Positions 17,701-24,292 of a stretch of DNA of 43,594 nt are shown here, piece after piece. The stretch covers positions 1-43,594 of the forward strand of contig JAIESQ010000185.1 of NCBI GenBank assembly GCA_019745975.1, written 5' to 3'. Origin of the DNA: Pirellulales bacterium. GTDB taxonomy: Bacteria; Planctomycetota; Planctomycetia; Pirellulales; JAEUIK01. Position 1 is the first letter of the stretch. Every line of letters starts with the position of its first letter. The notes beneath the pieces are model-generated. The model searched no databases. It was not told where the DNA came from and saw only the letters and a program-made list of their open reading frames with translations. The position numbers and the translations under genes were made by a program.

Positions 17701-18281
17701 AGGTCGGGCTCGATCCAGACGCGCATGCTGTAGTCGCGCTGGCCGAAGACGTTCACGTCGCCGACGCCTTCGAGCCGCGCCAGCTCGTCCTTCACCTGCA
17801 GCACGCCGAAGTTGCTCAGATAGAGCTGGTCGTAGCGGCGATCGGGCGAGATCAGGGCCACGCCCATCAGAATGTCGGGCGAGCGCTTCCGCGTGCTAAC
17901 GCCCGTTTGCTTGATGACATCGGGCAGCGAGGGGACCGCCAGGCTGACGCGGTTCTGCACGAGCACCTGCGCCATGTCGACGTCGACGCCGTGATGAAAC
18001 GTCACCGACAGGCTGTACTGTCCGTCGTTAGTGCACGACGACGACATGTACATCATGCCTTCGACGCCGTTGACGCACTGTTCGATCGGCGCGGCGACGG
18101 CCTGAGCGACGTCTTTGGCGCTGGCGCCGGGATAGATGCAGTTGACCGATACGGTCGGCGGCGAAACCTGCGGATACTGCGCGATCGGCAGCGTCCAGCC
18201 GGCCACACCGCCAGCCAGCGTGATGACGATCGACAATACCGCCGCGAAGATCGGGCGATCGATAAAGAACTTCGAGATCAC
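14769..18281 (-). CDS. HAE1-type RND multidrug efflux permease (first of a tandem pair)
   Basis: 1170 aa, starting with ISKFFIDRPIFAAVLS. TM4 has VVDDAIVVVEAVEHH and TM10 has GLASKNAILIVEFAK, so the Asp-Asp/Lys proton relay is complete. The linker between the halves (about 16590-16770) is enlarged and hydrophobic, as in its neighbour. After the last membrane helix there is a long polar, Arg/Pro-rich tail of about 70 residues. The start overlaps the adaptor's stop by four bases. A tandem pair of permeases behind one adaptor resembles MdtABC, where the two permeases form a mixed trimer; whether that occurs here is unknown. It is clearly paralogous to the next gene, sharing long identical motifs throughout. 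Confidence 0.93.
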   Translation of the reverse strand: MISKFFIDRPIFAAVLSIVITLAGGVAGWTLPIAQYPQVSPPTVSVNCIYPGASAKDVAQAVAAPIEQCVNGVEGMMYMSSSCTNDGQYSLSVTFHHGVDVDMAQVLVQNRVSLAVPSLPDVIKQTGVSTRKRSPDILMGVALISPDRRYDQLYLSNFGVLQVKDELARLEGVGDVNVFGQRDYSMRVWIEPDLLAARGLTPADVARAIREQNAPVASGGLGQSPMLDGQPLQYTLGTLGRLEEVEQFEQIVLKATPDGRIVRLGDVARVELGAKSMDVNNSLDGQPAVFMAIFQLPDANALETHDRVMAKMAELSVSFPEGLSYDVGFTTIPYTRESIKEVFKTLRDAIVLVAIVVLLFLQNWRSAVIPLVAVPVAIIGTFAAMALFGFSLNNLTLFGLVLAIGIVVDDAIVVVEAVEHHIEEGLAPREATIRAMQQVSGAVIAVGLVLSAVFVPCAFISGLTGQFFRQFAMTIAVSTIISAFNSLTLSPALTALLLRKHDKTLAPPLPWLAFPLLGAWLAWLLAADKLAPALDGWATLGPWGAPVLAAMLGAIAGGLLGKWLNLALGTLFGLFNRGFQKLTGTYTRVVGGLVRVSLLVLVVYGGLLGLTYWRFVVTPKGFIPAQDMGYLMVSVQLPDSASLERTQAVIDRIVRIAIAHPAVKHCSGITGQSFVLNAAGSNFGSLFVNLKEYRLRRTAELRSERVANDLRAAFGQQIKEANVQVFPPPPIRGVGRAGGFMIMIEDRGDLGPQVLQQETERLMALGNETPGLMTLSSPFRANVPQLYVRHNGRQSVLRKVPSQDYADTLRMYQGSLYVNDFNRFGRTWQVIIQAKPEFRNQPEYISRLKVRNAEGMMVPLGSIASVQEVNGPLVLTRYNMRPAASINGMAAPGTSSHRAIEIMEHLAHENLPHNMGFEWTDMSYLELLAGNTATIIFGFAVVMVFLVLAAQYESWSLPLAVILVVPMCILSALAGVSIARMDVNIFTRIGFVVLVGLASKNAILIVEFAKQQRATGATRREATLAACRLRLRPIVMTSLAFILGVVPLIASHGAGAEMRRALGVAVFSGMLGVTLFGLALTPVFFYTIDRLGEATLLSSRRLRHASDLVLGALSLRPLRLAGAAAVRRARRSPPDERAETSDPTIPWPASADLHQVSSPADNPRPEQQIK

Positions 18282-19648
18282 AGAGAACCTGTCGAGGCCG
18301 AGGCCACGTTGGGTATCTCGATCAATTTGGCTTCCACCTTGTTGCCGGGAATTACGCGCTGCAGGCCGGTGACCACGACGCGCTCGTGGGGCTCAAGCCC
18401 GGCCGTGATCACGCGCCGCCCCTCGTGCAACTTACCGACCGTCACCCGGCGGTACGAGACATTGCTCTGGTCGTCCACGACATAAACGAACCGCTGCCCC
18501 TGGTCGGTCCCCAGGGCCGCTTCGGGCACGAGCAGCGCGCGGTAGGGCTCGCCCACGGGGATGCGAATCCGCACAAACAAGCCGGGGGAAAGCAGGCGAT
18601 CGGCGTTCGAAAATACGGCTCGCACGCGCAGCGTGCCGGTGCTGGGGTCGACGCGGTTGTCCTCGAAATCGAGCGTGCCGCGGCGCGTGTAGCCGCGTTC
18701 GTCGGCCAGGCCCATGAACACCTCGGCCGCGTCATCGACCGACGAGAATGCCGCCGAGGACGACGTGGCACTCACGTGATCGTCGATGGCCGGCGCGGCA
18801 GGCTCGTGAGATTCATCACCGGGGGAAGCTTCGCGCGGCGGCGCGCGCAGCTCGCCTGGATCTTCGGCTTCGGCGCGATCGAAGACCGCCGGCGCTTCGG
18901 CGTGCGCCGTCGTAATCACATTGTGTCCATCGACGCCGTGGGAATTGCCCTGCGCATGCAAGCGCCGCAAGCGCAGCAGCGTCCGTTCGTCGAGATCGAA
19001 GTAAACCCACATGGGGTCCTGGGCGACGACGCGCGTGAGAATGGTGTCGTCGGCCTTGACCAGGTTGCCGGGGTCGATAAACGGCCGGCTCACGCGCCCC
19101 GAGATTGGCGCCTTGACCTTGGTGTAACCGAAATTGACCTGCGCGATCTTGAGCAATGCACGGGCGGCCTTGAGCGTCCCCTCGGCCTCGTTGACGTCGC
19201 TGGTCGCCAGGTCGAACTGCGCCTGGGTGATCACGTTCTGCTTGTGCAGCGTGACGGTGCGTTCGTAGTCGGCGCGCAAGCGGTTCAAGCGCGATTCGGC
19301 TTGCGCCACGCCAGCTTCGGCGCGGGCCAATTCGGCCTCGTAATACGGGGGATCAATTTCAAACAGGACATCCCCTTCCTTGACTTCCGCGCCATGCTCG
19401 AAATGGACCGCACTCAAGTAGCCGGTCACCCGCGCGCGGATGTCGATGCTGGCCACCGCTTCGGTCTGGCCGGAGAATTCCTCGTAGTCGCGAATCTCCT
19501 GTTGCACGGGGAGACAGACTTCGACCTGCGCAGGACCGCTCGGCGGCAGCGCTGGCGGCTTCTGCGCACAGCCGGGCGCATACAGCAACCAGGCGGCAAC
19601 TGCGATGGCCGTCGTGCGCCCCACGCACCGTGGCTGTGACTTGCTCAC
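18278..19648 (-). CDS. RND efflux periplasmic adaptor, lipoprotein type (AcrA/MexE-like)
   Basis: 456 aa, starting with GTG. The signal peptide ends at a lipobox-like APGC (about Cys27), so the protein is anchored in the inner membrane by lipid. Then come the first lipoyl-like half (VTGYLSAVHFEHGAEVKEGD), a helical hairpin, the second half (VKAPISGRVSRPFIDPGNLV), the beta-barrel and the membrane-proximal domain. The usual GLADERGYTRRGTLDF segment is preceded by an unusual insertion of about 80 residues, acidic, Ser/Ala/Pro-rich and probably disordered (encoded around 18720-18960). It overlaps the following permease gene by four bases, giving an operon adaptor-permease-permease. No outer-membrane channel gene is adjacent. 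Confidence 0.9.
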   Translation of the reverse strand: MSKSQPRCVGRTTAIAVAAWLLYAPGCAQKPPALPPSGPAQVEVCLPVQQEIRDYEEFSGQTEAVASIDIRARVTGYLSAVHFEHGAEVKEGDVLFEIDPPYYEAELARAEAGVAQAESRLNRLRADYERTVTLHKQNVITQAQFDLATSDVNEAEGTLKAARALLKIAQVNFGYTKVKAPISGRVSRPFIDPGNLVKADDTILTRVVAQDPMWVYFDLDERTLLRLRRLHAQGNSHGVDGHNVITTAHAEAPAVFDRAEAEDPGELRAPPREASPGDESHEPAAPAIDDHVSATSSSAAFSSVDDAAEVFMGLADERGYTRRGTLDFEDNRVDPSTGTLRVRAVFSNADRLLSPGLFVRIRIPVGEPYRALLVPEAALGTDQGQRFVYVVDDQSNVSYRRVTVGKLHEGRRVITAGLEPHERVVVTGLQRVIPGNKVEAKLIEIPNVASASTGSL

Positions 19649-19738
19649 TGCGATTGAATCCCTACCGGTCGCCGAGTTGGTCGGCGGCGGCGATCACACG
19701 AAGCTGTCTGGTTCGTCAACGATTGAAGCCGCGTTCTT

Positions 19739-19873
19739 TAGAAGCAGTTTCAAAACCGGCGATGAACCGGCGTCGGGTGCCACTGCAAGAAGCGTCTAGC
19801 AGTGCCCTATCGAACGTTGCACTGCTGGGCAAGCCAGCAGTGGCACCCAATCCAGGTTTTCAAACTGCTTCTA
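19739..19873. repeat. Family 1 MITE-like repeat, copy B (complete)
   Basis: 135 bp, TA-flanked, with GAAGCAGTTTCAAAACC at the left end and the near-complement at the right end. The internal order is reversed relative to copy A. The hairpin CACTGCTGGGCAAGCCAGCAGTG is intact. Its right-hand TA is part of the TAG stop codon of the tetR gene (19871-19873). It separates tetR from the adaptor gene that tetR probably controls. Confidence 0.8.
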
Positions 19874-20533
19874 TTGCTCTTTTGGCGGATTGCGCTCCCG
19901 CCCCTGGTCGCTCAAGATCCCATGAAATACCACGTCGATGATGTCCTGGGCCTGCGATTCGACCGATACCTGGCGCTGCGAAAAGTGGTTTGTGAACATC
20001 GTGCCGTACATCAGGTCGCCGAGCACGTCGAGGATGCGGTCGACCGGCATGTCGCGGATTTGCCCCTCGTCGATGTACCCTCGATAGAGCAAGCGGAGCC
20101 GCTCGCGGTTCGCCTCGCGATGCTCAAAGTAGGTCGGCTTCTTGCGATCCTTGAACAGGGCGCGTTCGCTAATCAGCAGTTCGCAGAGCTGGGGGTGGTC
20201 GGCGAAGAACTTCAAATATGAGCGCACGACCTGGGCAATTCGCGTGGGCGGGTCCTCGATGTCGGCGATGCTGGCGTCGATGGTTTCGACGAGCATCCGC
20301 ATGCCGCGATCGGTCGCGGCCAGGAACAGTTCGCGCTTGCTGGGGAAGTAGCGATAGAGTGTCCCTTTGCCGATTCCCAATTCGTCGGCCAAGCGCTGCG
20401 TGTCGGTATTGGCGAAGCCATGCTCGGCGAACAGCCTGGTGGCGGCCAGCAGGATCTGCTCGCGGCGCTCGGCGGCCGTTGTGCTAGCGGTGTCGAGCTT
20501 GGGCGCTGCGGCGGCCGTGCGGCGAGGCGACAT
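19871..20533 (-). CDS. TetR/AcrR-family transcriptional regulator
   Basis: About 220 aa from the ATG at 20533. The DNA-binding domain lies at residues about 20-68 (REQILLAATRLFAEHG, then DELGIGKGTLYRYFPSKREL), the classic TetR helix-turn-helix. The remaining helical part would bind the inducer and form the dimer. The frame is open upstream to 20698, but that would start before the promoter and operator at 20610-20668, so the shorter form is preferred. It lies directly upstream of the HAE1 efflux genes on the same strand, the usual place for a local repressor of such a pump. The stop codon is supplied by the edge of repeat copy B. Confidence 0.92.
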   Translation of the reverse strand: MSPRRTAAAAPKLDTASTTAAERREQILLAATRLFAEHGFANTDTQRLADELGIGKGTLYRYFPSKRELFLAATDRGMRMLVETIDASIADIEDPPTRIAQVVRSYLKFFADHPQLCELLISERALFKDRKKPTYFEHREANRERLRLLYRGYIDEGQIRDMPVDRILDVLGDLMYGTMFTNHFSQRQVSVESQAQDIIDVVFHGILSDQGRERNPPKEQ

Positions 20534-20609
20534 GCTCAAGGGTGTGGTTGCCAAGGGCGTGGCTTCGTTAGGCGGGAAATCAAAGCGAGGAATGCGGGCC
20601 AAACTGTCG

Positions 20610-20635
20610 CGGACTGACCAGTCCGTCCGGACCAG
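20610..20635. promoter_or_regulatory. Probable TetR operator
   Basis: CGGACTGACCAGTCCG (20610-20625) is an inverted repeat with six-base arms around GACC. It is followed by GTCCGGAC (20626-20632 region), and GACCAG occurs twice, 14 bp apart (20616 and 20630). It sits just downstream of the predicted -10 box of tetR, the right place for autorepression. Confidence 0.65.
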
Positions 20636-20639
20636 ATCG

Positions 20640-20668
20640 ATCCTAGACCGCCCCCAACCACGTGTCAA
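20640..20668 (-). promoter_or_regulatory. Sigma70-type promoter of tetR and the efflux cluster
   Basis: On the minus strand a perfect TTGACA (20668-20663), a 17-bp spacer and TAGGAT (20645-20640). The predicted transcript would start near 20633, about 100 nt before the ATG at 20533, with the operator covering its first bases. Confidence 0.7.
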
Positions 20669-20906
20669 CGCACTGTCGCCTTCAAAGCGAATCCACAAAA
20701 CGGATTACGTGACGCCCGACGCAAAGCGCCGGGGGGGCCCAAGCCGAGGGGCCCTGGCCGCTTGAGCCTGCGGCGGCCATCTCCTAAATTTGGCGTTCTT
20801 GCCGCAACTCGAGGCCGACGACAAGGGTACTGTCCGCGCTGCGGGTACGACAGCGATACGTCCTGGCGCCCGCGGCGCCGCCCGCCATTCTGGAGAACTG
20901 GATTCC

Positions 20907-21368
20907 ATGGAGCGCACGCTCATTCTGCTCAAGCCCGACTGCGTTCAGCGCCGTTTGATCGGTCGCATTCTCACCCGCTTCGAAGACAAGGGTTTCAACA
21001 TCGTCGCCCTGCGGCTGATGAAGATCACGCCCGAACTCTCTAAGCAGCACTATGCCGAGCATGTCAGTAAGCCGTTCTACCCGAACCTCGAGAAGTTCAT
21101 CACGGGCGGACCGATCGTGGCCGCAATTGTCGAAGGGCTCGAAGTGATCCGCGTCGTCCGCGAAATGCTAGGCGCCACGAGTGGCCTCAAGGCGCAGCCC
21201 GGCACGATCCGCGGCGACTTCAGCTCGAGCCGGCAGATGAACCTCGTGCACGCCTCGGATGGGCCGGAGGCCGCCGCCCGCGAGATCGCGTTGTACTTCA
21301 AGCCGGAGCAGATCATCTCGAGCGAGCCGACGTTGACGCCGTGGCTGCGGGCATCGGACGAAAGCTAG
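20907..21368 (+). CDS. ndk: Nucleoside diphosphate kinase
   Basis: A 153-aa cytoplasmic enzyme that moves the gamma-phosphate of ATP to other nucleoside diphosphates through a phospho-histidine. The start MERTLILLKPD is the typical family N-terminus, with GGAGA about ten bases upstream. The active-site histidine is His115 in NLVHASD; other family motifs include KPFYPNLEKFITGGP and PGTIRGDF. The length is normal. It is transcribed divergently from tetR with about 240 bp between them that hold no other gene. It is followed by family 2 repeat copy 2. Confidence 0.96.
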   Translation: MERTLILLKPDCVQRRLIGRILTRFEDKGFNIVALRLMKITPELSKQHYAEHVSKPFYPNLEKFITGGPIVAAIVEGLEVIRVVREMLGATSGLKAQPGTIRGDFSSSRQMNLVHASDGPEAAAREIALYFKPEQIISSEPTLTPWLRASDES

Positions 21369-21385
21369 TGAATTCGTTGAAACAA

Positions 21386-21449
21386 TGTAGCCGGCCTCTG
21401 CGAGGCCGGAGCCTCGTTGTGATTTCCGGGGTCGCAGACCCCGGCTACA
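21386..21449. repeat. Family 2 double-hairpin repeat, copy 2
   Basis: Same plan and orientation as the copy at 11316: TGTAGCCGG... and ...CCGGCTACA ends, hairpin CCGGCCTC-TGC-GAGGCCGG and hairpin CCGGGGTC-GCA-GACCCCGG. It lies between ndk and the sulfatase gene. The loops have changed while the stems are kept, which indicates that the structure matters. Confidence 0.8.
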
Positions 21450-21531
21450 GAATACGGCAGTGCGCTGTTAAACGGGTGGCAGCGCATCGACGCAGCGCCG
21501 CACGGCCGCCAACCAATCGAGAACGAATTCA

Positions 21532-23187
21532 ATGCGACGCATCGGGTCGATTGGCTGTTGGGCGATAGTCGTAATGTGTTCGCTGGCGCAGGGGGCGGCC
21601 GCCGATCGCGCGCCGGCGCGACCGAACATCGTGCTCGTTCTGGCCGATGACTTGGGCTTCAGCGATCTCGGCTGCTATGGATCGCGGATCGCCACACCGA
21701 ACCTCGATCGCCTGGCGGCCGGCGGACTGCGCTTCACGCAGTTCTATAACGCGGCGCGTTGTTGCCCCACACGCGCGGCCCTGCTCACCGGGCTCTATCC
21801 GCACGAGGCGGGCGTCGGGCACATGCTCGGCGAGTGGGGGCGCCCCGCCTACAGCGGCGGATTGAACGAACATTGCGCCACCTTCGCCGAACTGCTGCAC
21901 GCGGCCGGCTATCGCACCTACCACGTCGGTAAGTGGCACGTCGGCGGTGTCGGCGGACGCAAGGAAGGCGCGGCGCTTGGCAGCAATCACCCCTTGCGAC
22001 GCGGCTTCGACCGCACGTTCGGCACGGCGGGTGGCGGCGATTTCTTCAAGCTGCGACCGTTGTATCTCGATGACGCCGCGGTCGAGCCCGACGACAAGTT
22101 CTACGCGACCGATGCTTTCAGCGACTGGGGCGAGCGCTTCGTGCGCGAGCATGGCCGTGATCACGCCGGCCAGCCGTTTCTGCTCAACCTGTGCTACACG
22201 GCGCCGCATTTTCCCCTGCAGGCCAAGCCCGAGGATATCGCCAAATACCGTGGGAAGTTTCGCGATGGTTGGGACGCCGAACGTGCCCGACGCTTTGCGC
22301 GGCAGAAGGAGCTGGGCATCGTTTCGGCCGATTGCCCGCTTTCGCCGCGCGATCCGATGGCGCGCGCCTGGGATGACGTGCCTGAAACCGAGCGCGACGA
22401 GTGGGACCTGCGGATGGCGGTGCACGCGGCGATGGTCGATTGCCTGGATCAGGGAGTCGGCCGCGTGCTGGCGGCGGTGCGCGACATCGGCGCCGAGAGA
22501 AACACGCTGGTGCTGTTTCTCTCGGACAACGGCGCGAGTGCCGAGTTTCTCGATAGCTGGCCCGACCCGGCGCGCGGCCATCGCCCTGGCAGCGAGACCG
22601 GCACGCCCGACTCGCACCGCTGCCTGGAAATCGGCTGGGCGAACGCCGCCACTACGCCCTTTCGCGAGAACAAAATGTGGGCGCACGAAGGTGGCATCGC
22701 CACGCCGCTCATCGCGTGTTGGCCGGCTGGCATCACCTCGCGCGGTGGCCTGACGAACCAGGTGGGGCACATCATCGATATCGTGCCGACGCTGCTGGAG
22801 CTGGCCGGCGTCAAGTATCCCGCGATACTCGACGGGCGCGAGCTGCGGCCGCTGGCAGGGCTCAGTCTGGCGCCGGTATTCGCCGGCGGTTCGCTCCCGG
22901 AGCGCACCCTGGGCTGGGAACACGAAGGGAATCGCGCGATCCGCGTCGGCGATTGGAAACTGGTCGCGGCGTATCGCGGCCCTTGGGAGCTGTACGACCT
23001 AGCGCACGACCGCAGCGAAACGCGCGACCTGGCCGCGGCCGAACCCGAGCGCGCCGGGCAACTAGCCGCCGCCTGGCAGGCGTGGGCCGACCGTGTCGGC
23101 GTCGTCCCCTGGGAGCAACTGCCAGGCGCCAACTACAAGCCGACGGCCAAGTATCGCAAGAAGTCGGAACCAGTCGCCGCGGAATAG
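21532..23187 (+). CDS. Secreted sulfatase (arylsulfatase family, formylglycine-dependent)
   Basis: 551 aa with an N-terminal signal peptide (residues about 1-25, ending in GAAA). The catalytic core follows immediately: PNIVLVLADDLGFSDLGCYG holds the metal-binding Asp39-Asp40, and AARCCPTRAALLTG contains the C-x-P-x-R signature with Cys77 as the residue converted to formylglycine. GKWHVGG and later FLSDNGA are further alkaline-phosphatase-superfamily metal and substrate motifs. Planctomycetes carry many such enzymes for desulfating algal polysaccharides; the individual substrate cannot be read from sequence. Conversion requires a formylglycine-generating enzyme, which is not in this window. 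Confidence 0.95.
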   Translation: MRRIGSIGCWAIVVMCSLAQGAAADRAPARPNIVLVLADDLGFSDLGCYGSRIATPNLDRLAAGGLRFTQFYNAARCCPTRAALLTGLYPHEAGVGHMLGEWGRPAYSGGLNEHCATFAELLHAAGYRTYHVGKWHVGGVGGRKEGAALGSNHPLRRGFDRTFGTAGGGDFFKLRPLYLDDAAVEPDDKFYATDAFSDWGERFVREHGRDHAGQPFLLNLCYTAPHFPLQAKPEDIAKYRGKFRDGWDAERARRFARQKELGIVSADCPLSPRDPMARAWDDVPETERDEWDLRMAVHAAMVDCLDQGVGRVLAAVRDIGAERNTLVLFLSDNGASAEFLDSWPDPARGHRPGSETGTPDSHRCLEIGWANAATTPFRENKMWAHEGGIATPLIACWPAGITSRGGLTNQVGHIIDIVPTLLELAGVKYPAILDGRELRPLAGLSLAPVFAGGSLPERTLGWEHEGNRAIRVGDWKLVAAYRGPWELYDLAHDRSETRDLAAAEPERAGQLAAAWQAWADRVGVVPWEQLPGANYKPTAKYRKKSEPVAAE

Positions 23188-23222
23188 CCGTTCGACCGGC
23201 CACGGAGCGATGATGCGATGAC

Positions 23223-23356
23223 TAGAAGCAGTTTCAAAACCTGGTATGGGTGCCACTGCTGGCTTGCCCAGCAGTGCAAACTTCGACACAGCACTGCTAG
23301 ACGAGCTAGCAGTGGCACCCGACGTCGGTTCAGTGCGGGTTTTGAAACTGCCCTTG
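23223..23356. repeat. Family 1 MITE-like repeat, copy C
   Basis: About 134 bp in the same orientation as copy A. The left end is TAGAAGCAGTTTCAAAACC; the right end GGGTTTTGAAACTGC is intact, but the final bases and TA have decayed. Both internal hairpins are present (CACTGCTGG.../CACTGCTAG-ACGAG-CTAGCAGTG). It starts two codons after an ATG (23218) preceded by GGAG, and reads through without a stop into a signal-peptide-like sequence. Confidence 0.8.
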
Positions 23357-23398
23357 AGCATTCGCGATCATTTGCCGTGCTTGCCGTGTTGATGGTGT

Positions 23399-24247
23399 GT
23401 GTTTGTGGCTGTGGTAGCGCGGCAAGCCGCCACGGCCGAGCCCGCCGACGATAGCGCGAATTCGCCCGATACAGCCGAGCTGTGCGTGATGACGTTCAAC
23501 TTGCGGTACGCCAGCGCGTCGCCGCCCAATGCCTGGAGCGCGCGGCGGCCCGCCGCCAAGGCGCTGTGGGATCGCGCGCGCCCCGACGTCGTGGGGACTC
23601 AAGAAGGGCTGTATCAGCAGATCAAGAACCTCGCCGCCGACCAGCCCGATTTCGCCTGGATCGGCCTGGGGCGTGAGGGGGGGAGCCGCGGCGAGTTCAT
23701 GGCGATCTTCTATCGGCGCGAGCGGCTCACGCCGCTGGAGTTCAATCATTTCTGGCTCTCCGACACGCCCGACGTGATCGGTTCGACGACGTGGGGCAAC
23801 AGCAACCGCCGGATGGTCACTTGGGTCAAGTTTCGCGACGGCACGAGCGGCCGCGATTTCTATTTGTTCAACACGCATTTCGATCACGAGGTGCAGGCGG
23901 CGCGCGAGAAGAGCGCCGAACTACTGTGGTCGCGCATCGAGGCGCTACGGACGCGCCAGCCGGTGATCGTGACGGGCGACTTCAACGCGCCGGCGGGGCG
24001 CGGAGCGGTGTACGAAACCCTCGTTGGTCCACAGCGGCTGAGCGATACCTGGACGGCGGCGCGCGAGCGCGGTCCGGCGATCGGCACGTTTCACAACTAT
24101 CGCGGCCCGCGCGACGGGGGCGAGCGGATCGACTGGATCCTGTCGCGCGGCGCGGTCGCCGTCGAGAGCAGCGAAGTCGTCACCGATAAGCTGGGTGAGC
24201 AGTACCCGAGCGATCACTTTCCGGTGCTGGTGCGGCTGCGGATGTAG
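23399..24247 (+). CDS. Endonuclease/exonuclease/phosphatase-family protein with disrupted 5' end
   Basis: 282 aa if it starts at the GTG at 23399. The core has the family motifs in order: MTFNLRYASA near the start, TQEG with the metal-binding Glu, NTHFDH, VTGDFNAP and the C-terminal SDHFPV. These enzymes cut phosphodiester or phosphomonoester bonds; secreted planctomycete members are of unknown substrate. The 5' end is odd. A TGA lies immediately upstream in this frame, and the start gives only a weak, uncharged hydrophobic N-terminus ending ATA. A much better signal peptide (RSFAVLAVLMVCV) lies in another frame and would join on by adding one GT unit to a (GT)4 run at 23395-23402. The original start may be the ATG at 23218, before repeat copy C. 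It may be a pseudogene or an assembly error. Confidence 0.8.
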   Translation: MFVAVVARQAATAEPADDSANSPDTAELCVMTFNLRYASASPPNAWSARRPAAKALWDRARPDVVGTQEGLYQQIKNLAADQPDFAWIGLGREGGSRGEFMAIFYRRERLTPLEFNHFWLSDTPDVIGSTTWGNSNRRMVTWVKFRDGTSGRDFYLFNTHFDHEVQAAREKSAELLWSRIEALRTRQPVIVTGDFNAPAGRGAVYETLVGPQRLSDTWTAARERGPAIGTFHNYRGPRDGGERIDWILSRGAVAVESSEVVTDKLGEQYPSDHFPVLVRLRM

Positions 24248-24292
24248 GCGCTTCCTGGCGCGGCGAGTCCCCAGCGTGCGGACTACAGAGAA

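Noticed and set aside
13350-18485. Long plus-strand open frames opposite the two HAE1 permeases
   Set aside because: They are His/Arg/Asp-rich mirror translations of conserved RND genes with no recognisable domains.
20536-20698. Longer TetR starting at 20698
   Set aside because: It would start upstream of the promoter and operator, and the extra residues are not TetR-like.
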